Assembly: GCF_002994745.2 (NCBI RefSeq)
Contig: NC_037090.1
Location: 23,076,001-23,140,000, forward strand
Reading direction: 5' to 3'
Origin: Rosa chinensis
Taxonomy: Eukaryota; Streptophyta; Magnoliopsida; Rosales; Rosaceae
DNA length: 64,000 bases
Shown here one piece after another: positions 19,701 through 32,164 of this stretch. A program made the translations under genes and the position numbers. Numbering within the stretch: position 1 is the stretch's first letter; the number at the start of each line of letters is the position of its first letter. The notes beneath the pieces are model-generated. The model had not been told where the DNA came from. It saw only the letters and a program-made list of their open reading frames with translations, and made no database searches.

Positions 19701-20560
19701 AGGCATTTTGACAAGGTCAAGCCTTCAAGCACCCCATGATCGTCTGTAGTCTTGATCTTGAAAAGGATCCTCTTCGTTCGAAGGATGATAACGAAGATGC
19801 GCTAGGGGCAGAAATGCCCTAGTTAAGTACAATAGGTGCACTATTGTACCTAGCTCAATGCACAAGACCGGACATCTCATTTACCATGAACTTGTTAGCT
19901 AAGATATAGCTCTGCGCCAACACGACGCCATTAGATTGGTGTAAAAGATATTCTTCTGTACTTGAGATGTACGATTGATATAGGCTTATTCTATCCCTAC
20001 AAAGAGATGATGGATTTGGACCCATCACACACCAGGAACGCCCCCAACGCTGGCCTGCGTTCTCTATCCCCATCCCAAAATGATATAAGTGTTTTGGAAG
20101 GTTTTGCTGATGTTGGGTACCTCTTTAACCCACACAAAGGTCGCTCCCAAACTGGTTAAATGTTCACCATGAGAAAAGACCATGATATCTTGGAGGTCTA
20201 CAGAACAGACCGTCGCTATATCTTCGAACCATGCAGAGATTATTGCTCTTCACGAAGTGGTTCGTGAATGTTTATGGATTGGATCCATAATCACGCATGT
20301 TCGAACAATTGTGGTTTGAAGTCTACCACAAGATGAGCCTACGAGCGTTTAGGATAATGCTGTTCGTTTTGAACAAATGAAGCTAGGCTACATCAAAAGC
20401 GAAACACCAAGCATAATCAGCAACAACAGACTTTCCTCAAAATCAAAGTGAATTAGGTTCAATCTGAGGAAAATATGGCAGACTTGTTTACTAAGTCATT
20501 GCCCAAATCCACGTTCGAGAAACATGTGACAAGAATTGGCTTACGGAAATTATCTAAACC
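16714..20560 (+). pseudogene. Copia pol remnant (protease, integrase, RT, RNase H), heavily broken
   Basis: Scattered pol motifs in different frames mark the order. An integrase zinc-region remnant is at about 17456-17540 (a DHPSHDMMIRLPKTSHGHPF-like stretch). RT-start similarity is at about 19085-19190 (KRKVFELVMPPP). An RT middle piece is at about 19260-19410. The pol C-terminus is at about 20478-20530 (ADLFTKSLPKSTFEKH). Multiple stops and frameshifts separate them, so no enzyme could be made. Small ORFs at 17279-17542 and 18359-18559 are pieces of this remnant. Confidence 0.8.
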
Positions 20561-20759
20561 CCCATGATCGTAGTCATCAGGAGGAGACGCAGACATCAGG
20601 GGGAGATGTCTACATGTTCACCTCGAAACGTGAAGGGTGTGTTGTGCTCTTTTTCCCTTTCGACCGAGGTTATTTTAGTCCCACTAGGTTTTTGTTACTC
20701 GGCAAGGTTTTTAACGAGGCAACGAGAGAAGCACCGCGTTTGGACAACACAAGGGGGAG

Positions 20760-20976
20760 TGTTTAAGGATATTTCTATTTGTGTTTGGCCCAAACTCTAG
20801 GTTACTTGACCTAGTGGTAATATGGTTGAATTAGAAGGATCTAGATTCCTATTCAATGTACGATTACTTTCCTTGTATGATTGAGATTCTATACATTGCA
20901 ATCATCTATATAAAGAGACCCCTATTATCAATGATATACACAGCAAATTCCTCTCAATTCTCGTTTCCCTAAAACA
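20760..20976 (+). repeat. 3' LTR of decayed copia element
   Basis: The 217-bp partner of 14304-14522 begins TGTTTAAGGATATT and ends CTAAAACA. The GTTTT duplication follows directly (20977-20981). The GGGGGAG polypurine tract lies immediately upstream. Confidence 0.93.
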
Positions 20977-21049
20977 GTTTTTTGATTATGTAATTATACT
21001 AAATAAAATAAATGTCTCATGTATTATCCTTATACCCTTGATTAGACCG

Positions 21050-21580
21050 AATAAAAAATTTACTTTCATTATCCTCCATCTCTTCACTAGTCTATTCACT
21101 TGAGTAATTTCCACTTTCATCAAAATCAAAATTATGTAAGAAATTTTAGAATTTTTGTAATATCGGCGAAAATTTTAGGTTTTTTTGTTATATATATATA
21201 TAGCGCTCTCTATAATTATTAACAGTGTTCAGGAATAACTTTAAAAAAATTTAGTAAGTTAAATCTTCAATCTTCACTTGTCTAGTTATATATTGCTTGG
21301 ACCAAATAAAAGATTATCTTAAACCCTTAAATATTATACAAATGAGTTCAGAATATTACACAAAAGATTCCCTCACCGTGGTCAACGGGAAACATTATAA
21401 AAAATATACTAAAGTCAATCCAAATTTGCAGCTAAATGCTAAGTAGATGCATTCTTTAGACTTTGTGCAATTGTATTTCTTAACACCTCTATTTCTTGTC
21501 TTTCCAGACCATCTTCTTCATGTGCATTGTCTTCCGCCTCTTCACTAATCTCTTTACTTGAGTAATTTAGTTGTGTGATA
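21050..21580 (-). pseudogene. Duplicated 3' exon of a Harbinger-type gene
   Basis: On the minus strand at about 21580-21446 a frame reads NYSSKEISEEAEDNAHEEDG, then a short LERQEIEVLRNTIAQSLKN block and a stop. A second, worse copy of the same NYSSE..SEEMEDNES text appears at about 21130-21050 with an internal stop. The LRNTIAQSL ending resembles the C-terminus of plant PIF/Harbinger proteins (inference from memory). This gives the enclosing element its minus orientation. The catalytic core was not found. Confidence 0.4.
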
Positions 21581-21714
21581 GGAAAGAGGAAAAAAAAAAC
21601 AAAAAAGCTCAAAACAAATATAGTTCATGATTACAACTTAATAAAAATTGAAACCCACCCACAGAAGAAACAATAAACACAAATAGAAATTGAGTGAACT
21701 CTAAAACTGATCGA

Positions 21715-21785
21715 CATTGATGTGTTTACACCATGACGATGTGTTGACTCTATTTACACCATGACGATGTGTTGACTCTACCATA
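21715..21785. repeat. Short tandem duplication of about 30 bases
   Basis: The phrase TTTACACCATGACGATGTG, followed by TTGACTCTA, occurs twice in direct succession. It lies within the Harbinger interior and has no coding meaning that I can see. Confidence 0.7.
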
Positions 21786-22414
21786 TAAGAAATGGCCACG
21801 GCATATAAATGAAACCATAAGAATGCAAACCTAAAAGAAATAAGTCATCACCCAAAGACACCTTAATGAGGCTCTGCCATATAGGTGTATATACATAAGC
21901 TACAAATGAAAATACAGTGTCCAAAACAAATTAGTATAAAGATCCTATAAAGACCATTAGTACTAGTCAGCCTCATTTGTTTCTACTAGAAAACTCAGTA
22001 TGCATCAGCTCCAATAGCCAGTTCTTTATGGGTGAGAGTTCACAAACTTACGGTTGATCATAAGAAATGGAGAGGTTCACAACTCACAATTCAGACATCA
22101 CTCAGAAGTCAGCAATGGCATCAAGTCATCAACTAATGAGAACTAGAATAAAAAGAAGCATCTGACTTTATGAAACAAAAGGCACAAACAAATTTACATA
22201 GGCAGTCCTCACTAATAAAATGAAAGAACATTAGCTACTAAACCCTGGCTTGCACAATTATAAATGGGATCCTTAACCACAGACATATGGTTTGGAACAA
22301 TAACAATTCAAGGTATGTACAAAGATTTTTGTGCAACTAATATCTGCCCTGCATTCTCCAATAACATATGAAGATACAAAAGCAAGTGACAATTACGGCA
22401 GCATGACCGTAAGT

Positions 22415-25079
22415 GTGAGCCCCGGAAAAATCTATTAAGATAAGATGAGATCGTTTGGAATAAATTTGACGATCTCGGTAATTATTAAGGTCTTTGGGAA
22501 TAATTATTGAGATTTTTGAAAAGATTGAATCTCCAAAGTTTGGAGTCTATAATAAAGTACGCGACGAGTGAGAATTTTCGGGGAATTTTTCCGACATCGG
22601 AACTATTTATTATAAATTTCCGAAGTCTGGGAATTATGGAAATTCATTTTATATAAAAAGGAAATGTTTTGGCACGATCTGAGCCGTTGAACCATTCACC
22701 GCTTCATCTGAGCCATCCAAAATCATTTACGGGAAACTATATAAAAGAGGAGACTTGATGGACGCACTAGATCGTTCCAGAAACGAACAGAAGCATCGAC
22801 CCATTTCTCCAGCTCGAGACCCGCGACGGTGACCCAACTGGAACTCCCGCGTCCGGCAACCACACGACGGCGGACCGGTCTTGTTCGACGCGTCTTGTCG
22901 TCGTGGTTCTGTCTATAGTCATGGATCATCCATGCATGGAGCGAGGAGAGAGACAGAGAGACAGAGAGTCGAAGCCCAAAAGCTCGAGTTTTTGGGCGAA
23001 GTTTCTGCAATTTCCGGCGATCATCGGGGATGCATGAGGTATGGAAATCGATCCTCTCGGTGAGCTCTACGTACTGGTATACTTAGTTTTTAGTTTTGGA
23101 TGGGTTTTGATGGATTGATGTTTTGATGGGTGTCGGGTACCAGCGGACCCGCAGTTCTGGGCTCATATCCGACATCTTGGAGCATCGTCTGAGGTCCGGG
23201 GAAGCTCAGCTCATTGGGTTGGTTGCTTTGTTCTGTGTTGTGAAGTGAAGGCAGTAGACTCAAGGATCAATCCTCAATCCTATAAGTAAAGGTAAGCTGG
23301 AAGTTGTGTTGAAAATTGACTTGGACTCCATAAGTGGAGTATGATTGTAAATGTTGGGATTGAACTAGTTTCGGGTTAGTAGTTCTGTTTGACAATTCGA
23401 TGTTGTGGAAATCTGGAAATTTGGTTATATTAGTTTTGAATGGTGATTTTGGAACATGATGATTTCCTGTGAGTCTGACGGTCATGAATTTCAAATTTGG
23501 AGTGGATAGGTACTGGATGTTGGTTGTGTTGAGTAGTTATTAACTTCAATGCTTAGTTTTGAATAATTATAAATGGTGATGCTGCTTGAGAACAATTGGA
23601 GTTTGAGAATCAAATTATTGTTTAATGGTTCTTGAATATGTGTGGTTGAATTGCACGTGGTAGCTCCCTTTTGTTTGGCTACTGATCATTGAAGATTAAT
23701 TAAGGTTAGTAAGGTATTCTATGATATATTCGATAGAGGTGAAATCGACTTGGCATAATCATGGTTTATTTACATTGGCTTATCTGCATGTTGAATGCTA
23801 CACGGTGAGACTTTAGAAAGTTCATCATGGTTTATGTTAAAGATGGGTGCCTTTAGTAAACTGGGCGCAATGAATATGAAAGTGAAATAATTCCATTTAA
23901 GACAAGATTCGTTGTAATTGATTGATATTCTAGCTCAAAGGAGAAGGTTCGATAATTTGGATAGTTATCGAACTTATCACGATTGGTCAACTATGAGTCA
24001 ATGTTGGTTATATCCTTGTCAAACTAGGAAAAGTGGGTCGAATGATATGTGAATTGTCAAAACTTTAGTATTAGCTCATTGAGTTAATAACGATCTTTGT
24101 GTTGGAAATTAAGATTCCAGTTACCCGAGGAACGGAAGGTTCGTGAATTCCGGACAACGCAAAACGGTAAAGCTTTGTAATCCAGGTAGGGGACTTGGGA
24201 CTCATTCGGTTAGTTGTTTTCTGTTTTGAATTAAATGTTTATACATGTTGAGCTGCATGGTTTGGTTATTGATGGCTTGAGAGTGAGTAGAACATAGCGA
24301 TTCCTTGGATTTCGATCCCTTAAACCTCCGGAGGGGCCATATGGACGGAATGGTGTCTGACATCCTCTGAGGTGTGGCACTATTTCTAGGTGATATGGCG
24401 TAAGTGGGCACTCTCACTACGCGTACGTACCTGGTGATGATTTTATTTGAGGTAAGGCTGTGTAGTTGGTCCATGGGACCAGCCATCAGGTATTATGCAT
24501 TTCTTTGAGTTTCGTGCACTGGATTTTGAGTCCGAAAGATATTTGAAGTTTGTTGTTCTTTAAAGAAAAGATTTCACTTTTTCATACTGGGATCCCAAAT
24601 TATTACCTTATGTGTCGGTTTTCAAACGTAGTCGGGTGAAGCCCCTATTGAGCAGCGAGGACGAAAGCTCACTCATACAACAGTGTGGTTACAGGTACTG
24701 TGCACTGGAAACAGGATTAGAGCGGACGGAGCTGGGTGTGCAGATTTCCATAGAAGTCAAGTTCTAGGTTCCAATCTCATTCCTGTTCCTTAAAATTGTA
24801 TTTTCGGAACTTGTCACAATTTGTTTGTTATATGCTAAGTCCTTTATCCCTTGGTTGTTTGCAACGTTAAGTCCTGGACGAATATTTGAATTTAAAGTTT
24901 AGAAAGGTTTTCACCTCAAAAGAATTTAAAAGCTTTCGTTGCGAATTTTTGTCAAAATTTATTTCAAACAAATGCCTAGCGAATTTCTAGAATGTAAATC
25001 GAAATTTTCGGTTTATGTATTAGAGACTCGCGGCACTGTAACGTACTCAAGCTGATGAGGTGCAGTTTGGGGCGTTACA
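22415..25079 (+). mobile_element. Large solo LTR (2.67 kb), probably Gypsy-type
   Basis: The segment begins TGTGAGCCCCGG and ends GGGGCGTTACA, with TG...CA borders. It is flanked by GTAAG and ATAAG (4 of 5 matching). A TATA box (TTATATAAAAAGG, about 22650) gives plus orientation. No protein coding, primer-binding site or polypurine tract is present, so it is a solo LTR or a long LTR-like derivative. The start motif is shared in style with the LTRs at 52452 and 62320. The size is long for a plant LTR, so a composite is possible. Confidence 0.6.
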
Positions 25080-26305
25080 ATAAGTATGAAATCAAATTCA
25101 TAATCTTTGACTAATAACTGCCTCAAAAGCGTTAGCTGCAACCAAAAAGTGCATTTTAACTCACATAATAAAAAAAAAATCATAATTTAAATGTGCAGTT
25201 AGTATCCATCAGATTAACAAAACAACAACCATAACACAACATTTTCATTGACCAAAAAACAGGACTAACGCTTGCATCAAACACCCACTGAATCCAAATA
25301 GTAGAGACAATAACACAAAACTACATATTGAGTCATCATCTTACACCTTTTGATTCTCCTCATGGTTTGGGGACTGCTTTCCTTATTCGAACCCACGGCG
25401 CCATCCTCTTCTTCATAACCTCATCTTATACCTCTGGAGCCTTCTGGCATTGACTTAATTTATACAATCATATTATAATAGAACTTCCCATTACATATAT
25501 ACCCACAGATCATCAATGGAGTCGTTCCCAACTGTTTCATTAAAAAAAAAAAAAAAAAACTATCAATTTCAAACTTAATATTCTTTCTCTATTCCTAATT
25601 GTTTCTTTCTTCTGGTTTTCTAGTAGTGGTTAGTACTAACCAACCAATTTCAAACAAAACAAATACAAATATAATTCAAAACATGCATGAAGAGATCGAA
25701 GAACAATGGTTTTCAATAAATCAGAGCATACGCCCAAAATCTAGCAAACAGATCTAAGAATAAAATCTCAAATCTAAAATCAGACAAAGATGATTCTGTA
25801 AAAGAGTTGGTATGAGGTTTTACCTTTTAGAATTGGAGAACGACGCTGCACTACCGAGTTTTTGACAAAGACGAATGCTTGAACAGTTCACCGTAGAGAG
25901 GAAAGGATGGGAAGATAATAAGAAATTAAAGCTCCTCTTGTATTTTTGGTGATGCTTCTCAGAGACGGAGGGAGGAGAAGTAAAGAGCAGGAGAACGATA
26001 GAAGAAACGAGGTATCTGCAATGAAGAGAAAAGAGAAGGTTGTTGGGTTCAATGTGATTTTTAGGAAAGAACGAGGACAAAATAGACAGTTCAGGATAGT
26101 TTCATTAAAACCTCCGTGTTTTTTCGGAGAGGTACCCGCAAAAGCAGCTGGCAAAGCAGCAAATTGCTGCTTCTCAGAAACTAGCTTTTCGGAGAATTCA
26201 CTTCCCCCAAAATCAGCTTTAGGACATATATGGTGTTTGGTAAATGTAGGCCCAAAAGCACTTTTAGGCTCAAAAGCAGTTTGGGAATCAATCCCAAACT
26301 GGGCC

Positions 26306-26655
26306 TAACTCAACAATTTTCTAGAGTATGAGCCTGTATGAGATTGGATTAACTTCTATGAGTCTTCTATGATGTTTCTAGTCTCTTATTTGTACCACAA
26401 TTGCGTGATTGGCAAGTGAGGGCTAGTTGAATGATTTCTTTTCTGTAGGAGGCGAGGTTTTTTCTTTCTTGTATAGGCTCGCTTAAATGTGAGCGTCTCA
26501 GTGATCTTTAAAGGTTTGCTTTAGCTTAGGTAGGTTAATCTGGATTTTATTGCCGGATTTCTTATGTAAGTTTTGCTAAACTTTAGCCATTTTGCTGTTG
26601 ATCTATGAATTCAACTTCTATTTCAAAAAAAAAATAAACTAACTTAACAATTTTC
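26306..26655 (+). mobile_element. Short poly(A) retroposon (SINE or 5'-truncated LINE)
   Basis: A 318-bp insert (26322-26639) ends in an A-run and is flanked by 16-bp duplications, TAACTCAACAATTTTC (26306-26321) and TAACTTAACAATTTTC (26640-26655), 15 of 16 identical. The long duplication and A-tail show target-primed retroposition. The left duplication overlaps the TAA of the Harbinger element. No coding frame is visible, so I cannot tell SINE from LINE tail. Confidence 0.8.
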
Positions 26656-27936
26656 GGTTAAAAGATTTTAAAATAGGGAGCTTTGTAAACTAGCTCATTA
26701 CATAATTTTGAATTGTCAATACTTGCGTTTGGTTATTTTCAAAATACCAAAAATTCCAAAATTGCTATGAAAGACAAAAGAGTAAATCAAACAACAAAAA
26801 AGTTAGTAATAGTATAATCGAGACTCACTATCCACTATCTATTTCTAGGGCTCATCATTTAGTCCTTAAGCCCTAAGTTCATTTGAAGCTCGCTTGGCTC
26901 GTAGGGTCGAAGCTTAGCCCGGTCCTTGCATTAAGGCAGGTTAGCCTATCCTTTTTTCTAATAGGGTAGGGTATGGACCATGTAAATGACGTCCTGCTAG
27001 CCCTAACAATTTTCTATTTTTTCTATTTTCTAAATATGTTTCTCTCTTTTCTTATTTACATATAACTTATCTCTTTTTAACTTTGTAATTGATTTAGTAA
27101 GCTTTTTTTACTTCTCTTGTCTAACGGTGCAAACTCTAAGCCTAGGGTTCTGCTCGTCGGGATTTTGGCCTCCGACGAGTTTCTTTCCCCTCGCGAAGCC
27201 TGTTTATTGCCCACCTCGAGGTCGTGCTTCCCCTCTGTTCAATCTGTGGGTTGTGGCATCCCTTCTCTTGTTGAATTGTCGTTTGGATCTTCATGGCGGT
27301 GCTCGCTGAGAGTTTGATCGGGATTTCAATTACTTAAAGGACTCTAGTCGAAAGAGGGTCTTTTCCGATGTGGTTTTGTGCGAGACGATTTGCATTTGGG
27401 ATCCTGGATCTGCCTCCTCTCTTTTGCAGGGCAGAAAGAGTTGCTACAATGGTGGCTGGAGGCTGTGTTCGATCTGGCTTGCTAGATTGGGCTAGGCTGA
27501 TAGGTTTTGGTTTCTGCGATGGAGATTGGCTGTAGCGCAGTGTCCACCATGGCTTCCATTTTCTCTGCGGCGTTTTCTGGAGAGCCATATTCCATGTGCA
27601 CATATAAGTTGAACAAAGATTTTTTTTTTTTTTTTATCAAATCAAACAAGACAATTCCAAAAGCAAACAAACAAATAAATAATTTTAGCAACTTTAAAAC
27701 CGAAATTGGAAAGCCAGAACCTCAGCCTCCCTTTTCCAGCCAAGGTAGGTTGCAAACAAAAGTTTCTCCGAGACTAGTCCACACTAAAATAACTAATTTA
27801 AATAAATTATATTACAAAGAGAATCAAAATTTCTTGCCCTACCTGATAATCAATTTGAGCTTGGCCGATGCTTCGAGTTCTTGTTCCTCAATGATTGAGT
27901 TTCAAAAACAATAATAATAATCAAAGAAAGAATCTA
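26656..27936. other. Intergenic region with possible LINE-derived and gene-like pieces
   Basis: The block at 27117-27620 is GC-richer and coding-like in several frames, ending at a T-run of 15 or more (27621-27635). It may be an old LINE or gene fragment, but I recognise no domain. On the minus strand at about 27915-27850 a short reading frame (IEEQELEASAKLKLII) ends at a CAG|GTAGGG donor-like border, hinting at an exon. Otherwise it is AT-rich and featureless. Confidence 0.3.
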
Positions 27937-28739
27937 TTACTGCGCCAAAATAGATGTTCAATTTAAAACCTTATCAATATAGTAAGAATAAGTAGGAATG
28001 GTTCTTGCTTGGGGATTAGGGATGTAAACTCCTGCAAAAGACGTTAATTAAATAAGAGAATAAAATGAAAACAAAGTATATATTAACATGGTACTTAAGA
28101 AAATAAGGAGGGAGTTTAAAGAGTTTCTATTCTAATTTAATTACACTAGTGATCAAACAAATCTGAATCAAGATAGAATTAGGTGAGCGGAGATAGTAGA
28201 GATGAAATGAATTAGGTGAGCGGAGATAGTAGAGACAAAATTAGCTACTCACTAACACATTAACGAGGCATCAGAACACCAATCGCGAATTGAACATATC
28301 ATAGCAAGAAATCAATCAAGAACAGAGATGAACGCATACAAAGTCCTTATTACTTCCGTTAATTAAATTAACTAGAATGCATCATAGTTAACCTATTAAA
28401 CATGCAATTACTAGTGTTAGTTAATCACTCACAAGAACAATATCAACACATTAAGAACATATGGAAGTTTGATCAACTTAAGCAAAGATAACAAGTTAGA
28501 ACGTTAATCCTATCATGCAAAGCTCATTGTTGATTTACCTAATGAACTATACGTTTTCCACTAAGCAATTAAGACTTAGAACACTAGCAATTCTAAGTAT
28601 GCATCCAACTATTATAAAACATATAAATGATGGTATTGAAGTACAAAATCAACAAACAAACTATAACAAGATGAAATCGCAATTTCCTGTTTTGAAAAAC
28701 CTAAAACGTTAAACATGCTTCATGGTATTTGGAAATTAA
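27937..28739 (-). repeat. LTR-like direct repeat, partial copy 1
   Basis: About 800 bp here matches 29395-30187 in direct orientation at roughly 90% identity by eye, starting at GCGCCAAAAT and ending at GGTATTTGGAAATTAA. It looks like the 3' half of a long LTR in minus orientation (the second copy has a complementary-strand promoter). This copy stops abruptly where the short ORF region begins. Confidence 0.75.
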
Positions 28740-29394
28740 GCCTTTAATAGGATGGAGGAAGAAGAAGAAGAAGCAGAAGCCGATGGAGGTGATGGAGGAT
28801 GATAGATTGGAAGAGATCAGGAAGATAGTGGATATCACTCTGGCTCAGAATCGAAAGGAGGAGGGTGGTGAGGACGATGATGGTATCCAATATCTCAAGA
28901 GAGGCCCCTGCAAGGACATTATTTCACCAACCACTAAATGGACTCGGATTGTAAGTGAACCTATTGATACGAAGACCGAAGTCAAGTTTGAAATCGGTAA
29001 TTCTTATCCCGAAAGCACTGAGGTGCGGATGTGGGGAACTCCGTCAAGTATTCGAAAGGCTTTGGCTATGATAGCTAAAACTTCTAGAGATATTTGATAT
29101 ATACTGATATATACTGATTTAGTTCAAACCTAGTGTTCTGTTTCTTTGTCATTATTTTCTATTTAAGTTGATTTTAGATATATCAGCATCTAGGTTGTGC
29201 ATCTCTAGTTGGTGATTTCTTCATACTATTGAGAACATGAAAATCTCTTGCCTAATTCTTCAAAGATGATTCATAAATGCAGCCTATAAGTTGGTGACAT
29301 GCTCAAGTTTTTCTTTATTTTTATAAGGTTTTGGTTCTTCCCAATTGCTTCAATAGATTTTTGTTCTTGTCTATACAAGATGCATTAATAAATG
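28740..29394 (+). other. Uninterrupted short gene-like segment between two LTR-like repeats
   Basis: An open frame with ATG at 28780 (about 105 codons to 29097) encodes MEVMEDDRLEEIRKIVDITL, then an acidic stretch, and ends in VRMWGTPSSIRKALAMIAK. The last block resembles the final strand and helix of a KH-type RNA-binding domain (weak inference). About 300 bp of T-rich DNA after the stop looks like a 3' UTR. There is no intron. It sits exactly between two copies of an LTR-like repeat, so it could be a transduced transcript or a host gene piece caught by recombination. No family is recognised. Confidence 0.4.
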
Positions 29395-31341
29395 TGACTA
29401 CGCCAAAATATACATTCAATTTAAAACCCTATCAATATAGTAAGAATAAGTATGGATCATTTTTGCCTGGGGATTAGGGATGTAAACTCCTGCAAAAGAC
29501 GTTAATTAAATAAGAGAATAAAACGAAAATAAAGTATATATTAACATGGTATTTATGAAAATTTAAAGAGTTTGTATTCTAATTTGATTACACTAGTGAT
29601 CAAACAAACCTGAATCAAGATAGAATTAGGTGAGTGGAGATAGTAGAAATGAAATTAACTACTCACTAACACGTTAACGAGGCATCAAAACATCAATCTT
29701 GAATCGAACATATCATAGCAAGAAATCAATCAAGAATAGAGATGAATGCATATAAAGTCCTTATTACTTCCCTTAATTAAATAACTAGATGAACGAATCA
29801 TAATTAACCCTATTAAACATGCAATTACTTGTGGTAACTAATCACTCACAAGAACAATATCAACGCATTAAGAACATATGGAAGTTCGATTGACTTAAGC
29901 AAAGATAACAAGTTAGAATGTTAATCCTATCATGCAAAGCTCATTGTTGATTTATCTAAGGAACTATAGGTTTTCCATTAAATAATTAAGACCTAAAACG
30001 CTATTAAATCTTATCTGGAAACAATTATATGCTCATAATTCTAAGTATGCATCCAACGATTATAAAACATATAAATGGTGAGATTGAAGCACAAAATCAA
30101 CAAACAAACTATAACAAGATGAAATCGCAATTTTCTGTTTTGAAAAACCTAAAACATTAAACATGCTTCATGGTATTTGGAAATTAAATATCAATACATA
30201 AATTTTAATCTCACAAGTATTTGAAACATCCAAATATTCATAACAAAAATCTGTTTTCAATTACAAGTAAATTAAATAAACCAAAAACAATATAGAGATG
30301 GTCATGGTTACACTTTTATAGTCTTCAAAGGTGGTGGATGCTTGACTTTAAACTACGACAAGGAATGTATGGAGTGAAGGATGCCCATGGCTTCAATGCT
30401 TGAACTTTGGAGAGGTTGCCCAAAACTTTGAGGGAGCAAGGAGGAGTGTATGCGAAATCGATTCAGAGTTTGAAAGATATTTTTGACGTTGTATAGCTAC
30501 CCCTATTTATATTGCACAACATAGGGTGGTGTCAAGATTGTTTTCTACTTCTTCTACATCATCTGACCTTCACCAAAAAGAGATAGTAATCAACCTTGAA
30601 TATTGCCATCATGTATCTAGTCTCAATTTTGGTCTTCATGCAACTTGTATGTAATCAGAAAACTTTAATTGATAAATATTCTCTTTTATTTTCTTTTCCA
30701 GATTACATACAAGGTAGATTACCTTCCAAATTTCTCAAAGATGTAGAAATCTTCTATATATCTCTTTTATATTCACGACATAAAGTAAATATTATCCAAC
30801 TTGGATTCTCTTGAGACCTCACGAAGTCTATATAGAATCAGGACTCTCTCTTTTGCCGAAATCTCCACAATCTTCTAGAATAATCTTGAACATTCTTGAG
30901 TCATCTTAAAGTCATGTCATCTCTTAGCCTTCCCAAGTATCCTAGTGTCATTAGAACTCCTTATGCCAATATGTTTCCTAGTCCAATAAGGACTCATTAT
31001 TTTGAAATATATTCTGGAATTTTCCGAAGCTCTCCTTATTCAATAGAGACTCCGAGTCGCATTAGGTTTCTTTTTCCTAGCAGGATTAGATTTCCTTGTC
31101 CAACTGGAATTCTGTCATTTCTCCAAAATTGACTCCTACTTGACTCAGGATTCTTACTTCAATTGGGATTCCTTCTCCTAATAGGATTAGGAATACATCA
31201 TTCTTCCATTTCTTATCAATTTCTGCGTCATTTCCTCCTTGTTGTTATTTTAGACTCAAAAGTACATAAAAACATAAAACTAAGTTAGAAATGATAATGT
31301 TAAGAGAATAACTAATTAAGTAAAATATAAAGAGTTTATCA
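29395..31341 (-). mobile_element. Long LTR, near-complete copy (about 1.95 kb)
   Basis: The segment runs from TGACTACGCC to GAGTTTATCA, with TG...CA borders. A complementary-strand TATA box (AATATAAATAGGGG, about 30505) gives minus orientation. No gag-pol is present. The first 790 bp repeat copy 1. I could not find a convincing 5-bp target duplication: AAATG precedes it, and AAATG recurs five bases past the right end. It may therefore be one arm of a rearranged element. Confidence 0.5.
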
Positions 31342-31739
31342 TTAAAAATGTCGCATATAATGCTTCAATTTAGTAAAAAACAGCATCTGTATTATGAAAT
31401 TGGTTACGTAATCGAGCATAGGAATGAAAATTTAATTGAGAGGCTCATTTCTCCGAGAGGCATTGTTTATGTACTTGTGGAGGAATCTGAGGGAGTTGTC
31501 GACCAAGCCTGGGACAGAGATGTGGGCGGTGGAGAGGAAAAGGAGAGAGTCGGAGATCCAGTTCCAGTCGATGTCGTGCGTCGGAGATCAAGTTGGAAAA
31601 CGGTGTCATGCGCGTCAAAGATTCAGTTCCAGTTCCAGTCACCCAACACGATCCAGTTCCAGTCACTAACGGTCCTGTGCTGCTGGAGCCGAGCGAGATG
31701 GTGAGAAAGGGTGCTGCTGGAGCCGAGCGAGAGAGGGAG

Positions 31740-31778
<39 letters not shown>

Positions 31779-32164
31779 TGATGCAATTGGTTTTCTTTCA
31801 CGAATGACAAAATATTTTGTATCTAAATAATTTGAAGATGCAAGCGGCTTTATGTGTATAAGAAAAATTAGGTGGTCTTATGACTAATTAATTTTCTATT
31901 AATTTTTAATCATAAAATTCTCATAATTCTAAATTATTCATAACTTCCAACAATTTTCACTCTCTTTACTTGTCCTAGCTAGAACATACAGTCATAGAAA
32001 GAAGCTCTTGGAGCATAAATGATCAAATTTATAATGAAAACTTGATATAGGAAAGATGTAGGAGTAATTATATAGTTTAAAAGAGAATTGTGATCGATCT
32101 AGCTAGTCGCTTTTGAGTTGCGACTTACAACTCATGAAGACAATATATTGATTCTCTTTTTGAC
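31342..32164. other. Region with GA microsatellite and unrecognised coding-like fragment
   Basis: A perfect (GA)n tract lies at 31742-31774. On the minus strand at about 31620-31440 one frame reads DWNWISDSLLFLSTAHIS and then FLHKYINNASRR, which looks like real protein but is short and lacks context. I do not recognise it. The rest is AT-rich. Confidence 0.4.

Larger units (their letters stand above)
14304..20976 (+). mobile_element. Decayed Ty1/copia retrotransposon
   Basis: The 6.67-kb element has 217-219-bp LTRs, a perfect 5-bp target duplication GTTTT (14299-14303 and 20977-20981), and an ACAAGGGGGAG polypurine tract just before the 3' LTR. A TTATCAGCACG primer-binding-like site (14523) follows the 5' LTR. 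Gag is mostly readable with one stop. Pol is broken by many stops and frameshifts. It sits inside the Harbinger element, so it inserted later. The LTR divergence of about 5% marks it as several times older than the copia element at 32170-39441. Confidence 0.92.
14054..26305 (-). mobile_element. PIF/Harbinger element (about 2.9 kb), split by two nested insertions
   Basis: The left terminus AGCTTAGTTTGGGATTG and the complement of the right terminus, GGCCCAGTTTGGGATTG, match at 14 of 17 bases. Both are flanked by TAA (14051-14053 and 26306-26308), the three-base TWA duplication of PIF/Harbinger. Removing the copia element with its extra TSD, and the solo LTR, leaves about 2.9 kb. On the minus strand a coding 3' end is visible at about 21430-21580. 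Both ends carry AAAAGCNNTTT-rich subterminal motifs and GTGTTTGGTAAA. The middle of the transposase appears to be missing. Confidence 0.7.

Noticed and set aside
22723..23063. ORFs on both strands inside the 2.7-kb solo LTR
   Set aside because: They are short, with no recognisable protein, and lie in the transcribed part of an LTR.
29390..31351. AAATG as target duplication of the 1.95-kb LTR
   Set aside because: The right copy lies five bases beyond the CA border, so the match may be chance.
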